A program made the translations under genes and the position numbers. Of a stretch of 64,000 bases of DNA, positions 44,761 to 54,606 are shown in pieces. The notes beneath the pieces are model-generated. The model saw nothing but the letters and a program-made list of their open reading frames with translations. It was not told the origin of the DNA and ran no database searches. The DNA is from Streptomyces sp. NBC_01591 (GTDB taxonomy: Bacteria > Actinomycetota > Actinomycetes > Streptomycetales > Streptomycetaceae): contig NZ_CP109328.1 of NCBI RefSeq assembly GCF_035918155.1, positions 62,001 to 126,000 of the forward strand. Reading direction: 5' to 3'. Each line of letters starts with the position of its first letter. Position 1 is the first letter of the stretch.

Positions 44761-45662
44761 TCGGGCAGGGCGTCCAGGGTTCCCCGGGCCACCATGCTCA
44801 CGTCACCGCCGACCCGGATGTTGTGCAGCGCGTCGGGGCGTCCCTGCGGCAGGACGGTGAGCCGGCTCGGACGGCCGGTGAAACGCCCCTGCCCCAGGGT
44901 GAACTCCTCCTCGACGGGCACAACGCCGTGCAGAGCCAGGTACGCGCCGACGCAGCCCGCCGCACTGCCGGTCGCGATGTCCTCCAGAACGCCGTCGTTG
45001 TTCCAGTGGCGACCTTCCAGTGCCTCGATGTCGAGCACGTACGCGAACTGCGCGCCGTACCGCCCGACGAGCTCCGCGAAGTCGCTGCGGACGATCCTCG
45101 CCTCGGCCAGACCCGCCACCACCGGCACGATGAGATAGCGCAAGCCGGTGGAGACGACACACAGGGGAAGGTCGGCGAGTGCCCGGGTGGGCAGATTCAG
45201 CGCCGCGGCGATCTCCGTCCTGTCCTCCGCCGGTACAGTCGCAAGGAATTCCGGCGCTCCCTGGTCGAGTTCCGCGTGGTACCCGGTGGCGGTGCGCCGG
45301 GTCGTCACCTCGACGGTCCCGCCGACCAGGCGCAACGTCCAGCGCCGCAGGCCCCGGCCGCCGTCACGCTCGTGAAGGACGGCGGCCGCGCCCAGGACCG
45401 GATGTCCGGCGAAGTCGAGTTCCTCGAAGAGGTCGAACACCCGGGCGGTGACGTCCTGGCTCTCATCCTCACCGCGCAGGAAGATCGTCTCGAAGTGCCG
45501 GAGTTCCTGGGTGATCGCGAGCATCTGTGCGGCGGAGAGGCCGGGGACGTCGGGAAAGACGGCAAGGGAGTTGCCGGTGAACGCCTTGCTGGCAAACACA
45601 TCGACATGGCGGTAGTGCAGGGGCGTGTGGTCTTCAGGACTGATGCGGTAGTGGCTGGTCAC
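44757..45662 (-). CDS. PhzF-family isomerase-like protein
   Basis: This 301-residue protein starts at ATG 45662. It has the family pattern HYRHVDVFASKAFTGNSLAV, the active-site region HFETIFLRG, ELDFAGHPVLGAAAVLHE and the late EDIATGSAAGCVGAYLALHG. PhzF proteins are epimerase-fold isomerases, known in phenazine and other aromatic pathways. It is divergent from the MocR regulator and coupled to the cyclodeaminase gene, so the unit probably handles an amino-acid-derived metabolite. Confidence 0.9.
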   Translation of the reverse strand: MTSHYRISPEDHTPLHYRHVDVFASKAFTGNSLAVFPDVPGLSAAQMLAITQELRHFETIFLRGEDESQDVTARVFDLFEELDFAGHPVLGAAAVLHERDGGRGLRRWTLRLVGGTVEVTTRRTATGYHAELDQGAPEFLATVPAEDRTEIAAALNLPTRALADLPLCVVSTGLRYLIVPVVAGLAEARIVRSDFAELVGRYGAQFAYVLDIEALEGRHWNNDGVLEDIATGSAAGCVGAYLALHGVVPVEEEFTLGQGRFTGRPSRLTVLPQGRPDALHNIRVGGDVSMVARGTLDALPE

Positions 45663-45680
45663 GGCTCGACGCTAGGGCGA

Positions 45681-45702
45681 GACCATCCATCCGGTCATGG
45701 TC
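45681..45702. promoter_or_regulatory. Inverted repeat between PhzF and MocR genes
   Basis: GACCAT (45681-45686) and ATGGTC (45697-45702) are separated by 10 bp in the 53-bp divergent gap. MocR regulators bind paired sites in such gaps, so this is a plausible operator. Confidence 0.4.
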
Positions 45703-45715
45703 CAATCCCAATAAA

Positions 45716-46971
45716 GTGGCCTACGTGAATGGCACGGTGTGGCACGTCCCGGCGTCACGGTTCTTCCAGTTGCTCGGCAACTGGCTCGCCGGCGACGGAC
45801 CGCTCGCACGACGGTTGGCCGATGCCGTGGAGAAGGCCATCCGCGACGGTCGGCTTCCTCTCGGGGCGCGGCTTCCCGCCGAACGCCTGCTCGCCGGCGA
45901 GTTCGGTCTCGCTCGGGGCACCGTGACGATGGGCTACCAGATCCTGCGCGCCGAGCAACTGATCGTTACCCGGACCGGCTCCGGCAGCACCGTCTCCCTG
46001 CCCCGGCTGCACGAGCGCCTCTCGCCCTGGGCCAGCGACCGGGGCGAAGCAGGCAAGAACGGGGCACCGCTGGACCTCACCATCGCGGAACCCGCGGCAC
46101 CCTTCGGCGAACTGCTCCAGGCCGTGAGGGAAGCGACCGACACGCTGTCCGCCACACTGTTGCGCGCCCCCTCTGAAGGCGCCGGTCCGTCGGCGCTGCG
46201 CACAGCCATCGCCGACGCCTACGAGGCCCAAGGGCTCGCGACCGACAGCGGGCACCTCCTGCTGACCAGCGGCGCCGATGTCGCGCTGAGCCTGCTCAGC
46301 GCGGCATACCTGCGGCCGAACAGCAGAGTCGTCCTGGACTCCCCCACCTATCCGGGCGCGCTCGCCCTGTTCCGGGGCGCGGGTGCCCGGCTGGTCTCCC
46401 AGCCCCTCACCCCCACCGGCTGGGACGTCCCCGCCATGGACCGTACTCTCGCGACTGCCCGGCCGTCCCTGACTTACCTGATCGCGGATTTCCACAACCC
46501 GACGGGCCTGTTGATGGGCAAGGAGGAGCGCGCCGAACTGCGCCGGCGGTTGCACGCCCACGACACCTTGGTCGTCTTCGACGAGACCATGCGGGACTTG
46601 GACCTGCGCGAGGGAGCCGCGCCGCCGCCGCGTATCACGTCATGCGCCGGTGACCGGCACGTCGTGTACGTGGGTTCCTTGAGCAAGTCCTTGTGGCCGG
46701 GCCTGCGCGTAGGTTGGATCCGGGCCCATCCCGACGTCACCCGGCGGCTGGCGGCGCTCCCGCTCGCGGCCGCGCTCGCCCCCTCGCCGTTCGACCAGCT
46801 CGTCGCCGCCCGGCTCCTGGAGCGCCAGCGGACGGTCCTCGGCCGCCGACGCGCCCAACTCAGGTCCCAGAGAAACTACTTGGTCGCGCGACTCGCAGGT
46901 CTTCCGTGGTGTTGTTTCCCGGTCCCGCAGGGCGGTCGGTCCCTGTGGCTCATGCTCCTCGACGCCGCCCC
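45716..46971 (+). pseudogene. MocR-type regulator (GntR HTH + aminotransferase fold), 5' part, interrupted by IS110
   Basis: From GTG 45716 the protein has a GntR winged helix (LPLGARLPAERLLAGEFGLA, then RGTVTMGYQILRAEQL). The fold-type I aminotransferase domain follows, with LLTSGADVALSLLSAAYL, VVFDETMRDLDLREG and the PLP-lysine region VGSLSKSLWPGLRVGWIRAH. After residue 418 IS110 element 3 begins. The C-terminal piece is at 48677-48811. It regulated the divergent PhzF gene, presumably using PLP as a sensor. Confidence 0.85.
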
Positions 46972-47244
46972 GTTACCTTTTCTGTGGCCCCGAAATGGGG
47001 CGCCTGGCCCCCGGGTCCGGTATGGCTGTGTGCCCCCTGTCGAAGTCGATGACCTGGGGGGTGTTGCCGCCGGGCTTCGGGGCACCGCTTGACCGCTGAT
47101 GAGGGGCCTGACGACTGCCTGGTCCGGTGCAACGCCGGACCTCTTCACGGGCGGGATGTCTGCGTAACGTGGTTGCTCGGCGTGTGGTGCCGCAGGGACG
47201 GCCGGGACGGATGCGAAAGGCACGACCGAAGAGGGGCATCGCGC

Positions 47245-48480
47245 ATGGCCGACACCGTCATCGATATCTCCGGCATAGGTCTGTTCCTCGGCCTGGACCT
47301 GGGCAAGGAGTTCCACCACGCCCGCGGCCTGACCGGGCAGGGCAAGACCGTCCACGACAAGAAGCTGCCCAACACCGAGGCCCGCCTGCGGGAGTTGTTC
47401 GACAAGCTCAGGGCCAAGTTCGGCACCGTCCTGGTGATCGTGGACCAGGTCGCCAACATCGGCGCGCTGCCACTGACCGTGGCCCGCGCGACCGGCTGCC
47501 GGGTCGCTTACCTGCCGGGACTCTCGATGCGCCGGGCCGCCGACCTCTACCCGGGCGAAGCCAAGACCGACGCCCGCGACGCCTTCGTCATCGCCGACAC
47601 CGCCCGGACCATGCCGCACACCCTGCGCGCGGTGGACCGCGACGACGAGAAGCTGGCCGAGCTGACCATGCTCACCGGCTACGACAACGACCTGGCCGGC
47701 GAGGTCAACCGCACCTCCAACCGGCTGCGCGGCCTGCTCTCCCAGATCCATCCCACCCTGGAGCGGGTGGTCGGCCCCCGGCTGGGCTACCCCTACATCC
47801 TGGCCCTCCTTGAACGGCACGGCTCCCCGGCCAGGCTGAAGAAACTGGGCCACGCCCGCTGCGAGGCCCTGCTCAAGGCGCACGGCTCGCGCAAGGCCCA
47901 CCACCTCACCGCGGAGATCTTCGACGCGCTTGCCGAGCAGACCGTCATCGTGCCCGGCACCGAGGCCAGCGCGCTGATCGTGCCCGGACTTGCCGCCCAG
48001 CTCGCCGCCGCCCACACCCAGCGCCGCCAGGCCGAGCAGGAGATCGCCGCCCTGCTGGAGGCCCTCCCTCTTTTCCACCTCCTGACCTCCATGCCCGGCA
48101 TGGGCGTCAGGACCACCGCCGCCGTGATCGTCGCCATCGGCGACGGCACCACCTTCCCCACCGCAGGACACCTCGCCTCCTACGCCGGACTCGCCCCCGC
48201 CACCAAGTCCTCGGGCACCTCCATCCGTGGCGAGCACGCACCCCACCGCGGCAACCGACTCCTCAAACGCGCCCTCTTCCAGGCCGCGTTCGCCGCGATC
48301 GGCTGCAAATCCGACCGCTCCTCCCGCACCTACTACGACCGTCAACGCGCACGCGGCAAGACCCACACCCAAGCGATCCTCCGCCTGGCCCGCCAACGTG
48401 TGAACGTCATCCACGCAATGATCCGCACCGGGGCCCTCTACGAACCACGAACCCCCGGCGACATCGGCCTCGCGGCCTGA
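47245..48480 (+). CDS. IS110-family transposase (element 3)
   Basis: ATG 47245 (MADTVIDISGIGLFLGLDLG) gives about 411 residues; the upstream open frame to 47089 is non-coding. The catalytic DEDD domain contains DQVANIGALPLTVARATGCR and DLYPGEAKTDARDAFVIADT. The C-terminal part has LTSMPGMGVRTTAAVIVAIG and SYAGLAPATKSSGTSIRGEH with the conserved Ser. It has no frameshift and is probably active. Confidence 0.9.
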   Translation: MADTVIDISGIGLFLGLDLGKEFHHARGLTGQGKTVHDKKLPNTEARLRELFDKLRAKFGTVLVIVDQVANIGALPLTVARATGCRVAYLPGLSMRRAADLYPGEAKTDARDAFVIADTARTMPHTLRAVDRDDEKLAELTMLTGYDNDLAGEVNRTSNRLRGLLSQIHPTLERVVGPRLGYPYILALLERHGSPARLKKLGHARCEALLKAHGSRKAHHLTAEIFDALAEQTVIVPGTEASALIVPGLAAQLAAAHTQRRQAEQEIAALLEALPLFHLLTSMPGMGVRTTAAVIVAIGDGTTFPTAGHLASYAGLAPATKSSGTSIRGEHAPHRGNRLLKRALFQAAFAAIGCKSDRSSRTYYDRQRARGKTHTQAILRLARQRVNVIHAMIRTGALYEPRTPGDIGLAA

Positions 48481-48582
48481 CAGCACCACCGCCCCTCCCT
48501 TCCTGACCCCATCACGCGCGCACCGGCACGGCCACCCCCGCCGTGCCGGCCACCGGGCTGCCCATCAGGCACCCGATCCGCC

Positions 48583-48611
48583 GGGAACGTCCCGCTTCGC
48601 GGGACGTTCCC
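48583..48611 (+). terminator. Perfect 13-bp hairpin in the IS110 element 3 right end
   Basis: GGGAACGTCCCGC and GCGGGACGTTCCC flank a TTC loop, 102 bp after the transposase stop, followed by CAAAACC. It may terminate transposase transcription or be a structural element of the right end. Confidence 0.6.
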
Positions 48612-48676
48612 AAAACCAGCACCAACTCCCACGAACCGACCCTGACAGGGTTGACGAAACAGATAGGGGCACCCCC

Positions 48677-48811
48677 CCGCCGGTTGGCCGACCTGGCGGC
48701 CACGCGCAACCTCGCCCTCACTCCGGGCTTCCACTTCTCTCCCGACGGCGCTCTGGATCGCTATCTGCGGCTTCCCTTCACCCTTCCGCCCGAGGCACTC
48801 GGCACCGCGGT
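48677..48811 (+). pseudogene. MocR C-terminal fragment
   Basis: The frame reads RLADLAATRNLALTPGFHFS, then DRYLRLPFTLPPEALGTAV, the end of the aminotransferase-like domain of the gene that starts at 45716. The final residues of a typical MocR are missing; a helicase-associated segment begins here instead. Excision of IS110 would therefore not fully restore the gene. Confidence 0.75.
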
Positions 48812-49070
48812 CGCTACTACACCGACGGCACCCTGGAGGCGGAGCGCCTCGTGGAGCTGGAGGCATTGGGGATGGTCTGGGCCGAGCGGGACGCGGCCTG
48901 GGCGGACGGGGTGGCCGCGGCCCGGCTCTACACCGCCGCCCACGGCCACTTCCTCCCGTCGACCAGTGCGGTGTGGGCCGACTACCCGATCGGGGTCTGG
49001 GCCAAGAACGCCCGCACAGCGGCCCGCCGGGCCGCCGAGAACGACGAGCTGCGCGCGGCCGGGCGGTTGC
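48812..49070 (+). pseudogene. Helicase-associated-domain fragment
   Basis: The segment encodes GMVWAERDAAWADGVAAARL, then YTAAHGHFLPSTSAVWADYP and IGVWAKNARTAARRAAENDE. This is the helicase-associated (HA) repeat found in large DEAD/DEAH helicases of Streptomyces linear replicons. Only about one repeat is left, between the MocR fragment and an ISAzo13 relic. A second HA fragment is at 59101-59210. Confidence 0.65.
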
Positions 49071-49361
49071 CACCACCGGGCCGGCGAACCCACCCCAACG
49101 GCGCCTCTCCGGAGTCCAGTTCCCGCACCCCGAGCGACACAGTGGCCTCCCGGACGCCGACGGCACGGGCGACCGCCCGGATCCCGCCGTGACCGAGCGA
49201 CCGGGCCTCCGCCCCTATCAACAGACGACGCTGCCGCTCGTCGAGATGCGGCAGAATCGCCCCGAACTTGGCTGACAACACGGCTGTTGCTCTTCCAACC
49301 CACCCATGCCAGACCAACGAACCACCGAGCGGAAAGCCACGGGTAAAAGATCTGCACGCCC
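49071..49361 (-). mobile_element. ISAzo13-family relic of a different subtype
   Basis: On the minus strand the relic reads LSAKFGAILPHLDERQRRLL, then GHGGIRAVARAVGVREATVS. It is homologous to but clearly diverged from the N-termini of the two ISAzo13 copies to its right. Its outer end (…GCACGCCC at 49361) is followed by TAA and then directly by copy A. The rest of the transposase is missing. Confidence 0.65.
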
Positions 49362-49364
49362 TAA

Positions 49365-51123
49365 GGGCTCGTAAAGAATCAACACGTTGGTTTGGTCTCT
49401 GTCGTGAGGGTCGCGCCGTGTGCGGTGGCGTGGACGAGGAGTCCTGCCAGGGTGCTGAGGTGTGCTGCTGGGGGCTGGGGTGTGTGCGCGTGCTGGTCCA
49501 TCAGTCGTCGGATCTCGCTGGTGGTGTGGCGGATGGTGTCCTTGCTGACGGCGAAGAGGTGGGCCAGCACGGTAGGCGGCAGAGCGAGGTTTTGTTGCAG
49601 CACGGTGGCCAGGACCCGGTCGGCCAGGTCGAGTTTGGCTTTGCGGCCGCCGCCCGGGGCCCGGCGCCGGGTGCCGCCGTCGCGTCGGGTGGCCGGGTCC
49701 TGTTTCTGCAGCGCCTGCCAGCCAGGGGTCAGGGTCTCGGTCAGCTCGGCCAGTGCGGTGCAGGTCATGCCGGTCAGCGCGGGATGTGACAGGGCACCGC
49801 GGTCGAAGACCGCCGCCGGCCGGGCGTCGGCCTGGTGGGGTCTGCCGGGCTGGCGGGGTGGGGGTGCACGGTGTAGTTCCATTCGCCGTGGAAGGCATGT
49901 CCGGTGACCGGCGCCGCGTTCAGCTCGGTGTCGCTGACCTTCACACCGGTGGGATAGGTGCCGGTGTCGAGTTCGGCGTGGACGGTGAGACCGGTGCGGG
50001 TGGTGGTCGCGGCGATGGACTGCACGACGACCTCGTGGCTGTTCAGCGCTCTGCCGCGCCAGTTCATGGTGATCGCGGAGAACAGCCGATGCTCCACCTT
50101 GTTCCACTTCGATGTGCCCGGCGGCATGTGGCAGACCGTGACGGCCAGGCCGGTCCGGGCGGCGAACGCGGCCAACTCGGTCTTGAAGGCCCGGGTGCGG
50201 TAGCCGTTGGAGCCGCGCGGCATCGGCAGTGATCAACAGACGTCTGGCCTGCGGGTAGTCGAGGCGTCCTTGCCCGTTCCACCAACGGCGGATCGATTCG
50301 ACCGCGAAGGCTGCGGTGTCGTGATCCGTACCGACATTCACCCAGCCGGTGTCCGCCGCCAGATCGTAGATGCCATAAGGCAGGGCCTTGCCCAGTGCAT
50401 CGCTGGGGAAGTCATGGACGTCAACCCGCACGGGTTCACCGGCCGGCCGCCATTGACGTCCCGCATTCTTGAAATCCCCGACGACTTCCTTCTTTTTCGT
50501 GTCCACACTGACCACCGGCTCGCCCTCCGCCTGATGGTCCTTGACCTGGTCGTTGATGTACCGGAACTGCGCGTCCCGGTCGGGGTGCTGAGCGCCCTCA
50601 AGGGTCTTGGCATTGGCCTGCAGACTGAAACCGTTCTCCCGCAGCAGCCTGCCCACGGTCGGCGCCGACGCGGTATGGCCCTGCCGCGTCAGCTCCCCGG
50701 CCAGAGACCGCAGCGACTTGGTCGTCCACCGCAGCGGCGACATCGGATCCCCCGCTCATCCGGCTCGACCAGCGCCAGCAACGCCGGAACGAGCAGCCGG
50801 TCAAGCTTCTCGGCGCTCTTGCGACCGCCGCCGTCCCGGCGGACCCGGCCATCGGGCAGTGGGTCCTCACCGCCCTCCAACTCGAAGACACCCTTCCGCA
50901 CCGTCGTCTCGCTCACCCCTGCGGCACGCGCGACGGCCCGGACCCCACCGTGCCCCAGCAGCCGGGCCTCGGCGGCCAGCGCCAGCCGCTGCTGCCGCTC
51001 ATTCAGATGAGGGAACAACACTCCGAATCTCAGGGCAAGTTGGTCACGAACCTCACTCGGTATGCGCATACCACACCAACGACAGGGAGACCGTGAAGCA
51101 ACGTGTTGATTCTTTACGAGCCC
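49365..51123 (-). mobile_element. ISAzo13-family element, copy A
   Basis: The 1759-bp element has inverted repeats GGGCTCGTAAAGAATCAACA at 49365 and the complement ending in CGAGCCC at 51123. It is flanked by TAA on both sides (49362-49364, 51124-51126), read as a 3-bp target duplication. Copy B follows after only this TAA. Confidence 0.88.
49379..51069 (-). pseudogene. ISAzo13-family transposase A, frameshifted
   Basis: ATG 51069 starts MRIPSEVRDQLALRFGVLFP (DNA-binding N-terminus). At GCGGGGGATCC (about 50745) a -1 shift is needed to enter MSPLRWTTKSLRSLAGELTR. The first D is in VVSVDTKKKEVVGDF and the second in LLITADA. An extra base near 50215 then removes the frame carrying the catalytic E, and a missing base near 49816 restores it (AVFDRGALSHPALTG) up to the stop in the terminal repeat. 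Copy B is intact in that middle part. Confidence 0.82.
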
Positions 51124-51126
51124 TAA

Positions 51127-52882
51127 GGGCTCGTAAAGAATCAACACGTTGGTTTGGTCTCTGTCGTGAGGGTCGCGCCGTGTGCGGTGGCGTGGACGAG
51201 GAGTCCTGCCAGGGTGCTGAGGTGTGCTGCTGGGGGCTGGGGTGTGTGCGTGCTGGTCCATCAGTCGTCGGATCTCGCTGGTGGTGTGGCGGATGGTGTC
51301 CTTGCTGACGGCGAAGAGGTGGGCCAGCACGGTAGGCGGCAGAGCGAGGTTTTGTTGCAGCACGGTGGCCAGGACCCGGTCGGCCAGGTCGAGTTTGGCT
51401 TTGCGGCCGCCGCCCGGGGCCCGGCGCCGGGTGCCGCCGTCGCGTCGGGTGGCCGGGTCCTGTTTCTGCAGCGCCTGCCAGCCAGGGGTCAGGGTCTCGG
51501 TCAGCTCGGCCAGTGCGGTGCAGGTCATGCCGGTCAGCGCGGGATGTGACAGGGCACCGCGGTCGAAGACCGCCGCCGGCCCGGGCGTCGGCCTGGTGGG
51601 GTCTGCCGGGCTGGCGGGGTGGGGGTGCACGGTGTAGTTCCATTCGCCGTGGAAGGCATGTCCGGTGACCGGCGCCGCGTTCAGCTCGGTGTCGCTGACC
51701 TTCACACCGGTGGGATAGGTGCCGGTGTCGAGTTCGGCGTGGACGGTGAGACCGGTGCGGGTGGTGGTCGCGGCGATGGACTGCACGACGACCTCGTGGC
51801 TGTTCAGCGCTCTGCCGCGCCAGTTCATGGTGATCGCGGAGAACAGCCGATGCTCCACCTTGTTCCACTTCGATGTGCCCGGCGGCATGTGGCAGACCGT
51901 GACGGCCAGGCCGGTCCGGGCGGCGAACGCGGCCAACTCGGTCTTGAAGGCCCGGGTGCGGTAGCCGTTGGAGCCGCCGGCATCGGCAGTGATCAACAGA
52001 CGTCTGGCCTGCGGGTAGTCGAGGCGTCCTTGCCCGTTCCACCAACGGCGGATCGATTCGACCGCGAAGGCTGCGGTGTCGTGATCCGTACCGACATTCA
52101 CCCAGCCGGTGTCCGCCGCCAGATCGTAGATGCCATAAGGCAGGGCCTTGCCCAGTGCATCGCTGGGGAAGTCATGGACGTCAACCCGCACGGGTTCACC
52201 GGCCGGCCGCCATTGACGTCCCGCATTCTTGAAATCCCCGACGACTTCCTTCTTTTCGTGTCCACACTGACCACCGGCTCGCCCTCCGCCTGATGGTCCT
52301 TGACCTGGTCGTTGATGTACCGGAACTGCGCGTCCCGGTCGGGGTGCTGAGCGCCCTCAAGGGTCTTGGCATTGGCCTGCAGACTGAAACCGTTCTCCCG
52401 CAGCAGCCTGCCCACGGTCGGCGCCGACGCGGTATGGCCCTGCCGCGTCAGCTCCCCGGCCAGAGACCGCAGCGACTTGGTCGTCCACCGCAGCGGCGAC
52501 ATCGGATCCCCCGCTCATCCGGCTCGACCAGCGCCAGCAACGCCGGAACGAGCAGCCGGTCAAGCTTCTCGGCGCTCTTGCGACCGCCGCCGTCCCGGCG
52601 GACCCGGCCATCGGGCAGTGGGTCCTCACCGCCCTCCAACTCGAAGACACCCTTCCGCACCGTCGTCTCGCTCACCCCTGCGGCACGCGCGACGGCCCGG
52701 ACCCCACCGTGCCCCAGCAGCCGGGCCTCGGCGGCCAGCGCCAGCCGCTGCTGCCGCTCATTCAGATGAGGGAACAACACTCCGAATCTCAGGGCAAGTT
52801 GGTCACGAACCTCACTCGGTATGCGCACACCACACCAACGACAGGGAGACCGTGAAGCAACGTGTTGATTCTTTACGAGCCC
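51127..52882 (-). mobile_element. ISAzo13-family element, copy B
   Basis: This 1756-bp near-identical copy lies in the same orientation directly after copy A, separated by TAA and followed by TAA (52883-52885). It has the same terminal repeats. A few one- or two-base differences from copy A lie in homopolymers or short repeats. Confidence 0.88.
51141..52828 (-). pseudogene. ISAzo13-family transposase B, frameshifted
   Basis: The start is GTG 52828. It shares the -1 position at GCGGGGGATCC with copy A. One T is missing in CTTCTTTTCG (about 52252), just after the first catalytic D. The frame is then open from MRVDVHDFPSDALGKALPYG through LLITADAGGSNGYRTRAFKT and SKWNKVEHRLFSAITMNWRG (second D and E). 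A 2-base loss near 51248 changes the C-terminus and lets the frame run on into copy A. Confidence 0.82.
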
Positions 52883-52885
52883 TAA

Positions 52886-54547
52886 CCTCGCGCTTTCATG
52901 AGCGTGCTCGTCCATGCCTTGATCAAATAAGCAGAGAGTGCTTCTGACCTGCAACGATGGGACTTGTCTAGGGTCCTGTTGGCTGCACGGAAAGAAGCAC
53001 TCTCCAGGTGAGTAAGCGTATCGGGTTGTACCCACGTGTCCGCGTCGAGGGCGGCGGCAGAGGGGCGGTCTCGCAGGCCGGGGCGGTGCTGCTGGTCGAG
53101 ACGGTCCGCACGTTGGGCCTGGACGATGCGATATCGGCGGCGCTGGCGCCCTGGCGCAAGCCGCGGACGATGCATGATCCGGGCAAGGTCCTGCTGGATA
53201 TCGCACTCGCGACGGCTCTGGGCGGGGACTGCCTCGCTGATGTCGCCATGCTGCGGGCCGAGGCCGACGTGTTCGGTCCAGTGGCATCGGACCCCACGGT
53301 CTCCCGGCTCATCGACGCGCTCGCCGCGGCCGGGCCGAAGGCGCTCACCGCGATCCGCGCGGCACGAGCCGAAGTGCGCACGCGAGTATGGGAGTTGGCC
53401 GGTGAAGACAATCCGGCCGCCGGTGGCAGCGTGATCGTGGACATCGACGGCGTGCTGGTGCTTGCGCACTCCGAGAAGCAGGACGCCACCGCGACCTGGA
53501 AGAAGACCTTCGGTCACCATCCGCTCGTTGCGTTCGTCGACCACGGCCAGGCCGGTTCCGGGGAACCGGTGGCCGCGCTGCTGCGGCCTGGCAACGCAGG
53601 CTCCAACACCGCGAGCGATCACATCGAAACCACCCGCCTCGCCCTGGCCCAACTGCCCAAACACCTGCGGCGGGGACGGCAGACGCTGGTCCGCACCGAC
53701 TCCGCCGAGCGGCACCCACGCCTTCCTCGACTGGCTCTCCCGCCGCGGCCGGTGGCTGTCCTACTCGGTCGGAATGACCATCACCGACGCCATCCACCAG
53801 GCTGTGCTGAAGATCCCGAAACGGGCCTGGACACCGGCCTACGACTCCGACGGCACCGAACGGCCCGGCGCCTGGGTCGCAGAGATCACCGACATGCCCG
53901 ACCTGAGCACCTGGCCCAAGGGCATGCGGCTGATCGTCCGCAAGGAACGGCCACACCCCGGCGCCCAGTTGCGCTTCACCGACGTTGACGGGCTGCGACT
54001 GACCTGCTTCGCGACCAACACAAAGGGCGGCCAGCTCGCCGACCTCGAACTGCGTCACCGCAGGCGGGCCCGCTGCGAGGACCGCATCCGAAACGCCCGC
54101 GATACCAGCCTGCGCAACCTGCCCCTGCACGACACAGCCCAGAACCGGATCTGGCTGGAGATCGTCTCCATCGCGCTCTACCTCCTCGCCTGGATGCCGA
54201 TGCTCGCCCTGACAGGCGAAACCCGCCGTTGGGAGCCGAAGCGCCTCCGCCTCCGCTTGTTTTCCGCCGCCGCCCAGCTCGTGAACACCGGCCGCCGCCG
54301 CTGGCTCCGCCTGGCCGCCCGATGGCCCTGGACATCCGTGATCACCAGCGCCATGGACCGGCTCCAGGCCCTACCGAACCCCGGCTGACCAGTAAATTCA
54401 CCCGTCCCAACAACCTGCACGACCACCCCGGGAGTGGAACCCGGCGCCCACCCGACGCGACAACCGGGCCACCAACATGCCCTCGCACATCCGCAACAGC
54501 AAAACGGCCCGACGGAAGAACCGACGGACCGTCATGCAAGATCGAGG
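52886..54547 (+). mobile_element. IS1380-family element with CTAA duplication
   Basis: The 1662-bp element has inverted repeats CCTCGCGCTTTCATGAGCG at 52886 and the complement of CCTCGATCTTGCATGACGG ending at 54547. It is flanked by perfect 4-bp duplications, CTAA at 52882-52885 and 54548-54551. The left CTAA includes the TAA after ISAzo13 copy B, so IS1380 came in after copy B. Confidence 0.9.
53008..54388 (+). pseudogene. IS1380-family transposase, one frameshift
   Basis: GTG 53008 starts VSKRIGLYPRVRVEGGGRGA. DDE_Tnp_1-type motifs follow, including SVIVDIDGVLVLAHSEKQDA and RTDSA at about 53700. There an extra base in GCCGAGCGGC shifts the frame; THAFLDWLSRRGRWLSYSVG then LELRHRRRARCEDRIRNARD (catalytic E region) continue in another frame to 54388. 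One base removed gives about 460 residues, the family norm. Confidence 0.85.
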
Positions 54548-54606
54548 CTAAGCTTGGCTTAAACCCAATACCGTTCAGTTAAGGGTCAGGGCGGTACTGT
54601 GGGGGC

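Larger units (their letters stand above)
46972..48676 (+). mobile_element. IS110-family element 3, complete, inside the MocR gene
   Basis: The borders follow from the split MocR frame: ...LLDAA before and RLADLAATRN after. The element is about 1705 bp long, starts GTTACCTTTT and ends GGGGCACCCCC, with both junctions in C-runs so the exact base is ambiguous. The non-coding left end is about 270 bp and the right end about 196 bp. It is the intact relative of element 2. Confidence 0.8.

Noticed and set aside
50689..52191. A 500-residue open frame running through ISAzo13 copy B into copy A
   Set aside because: It is a read-through caused by a 2-base loss at the end of copy B. The last part is the N-terminus of copy A's transposase, so it is not a natural fusion gene.
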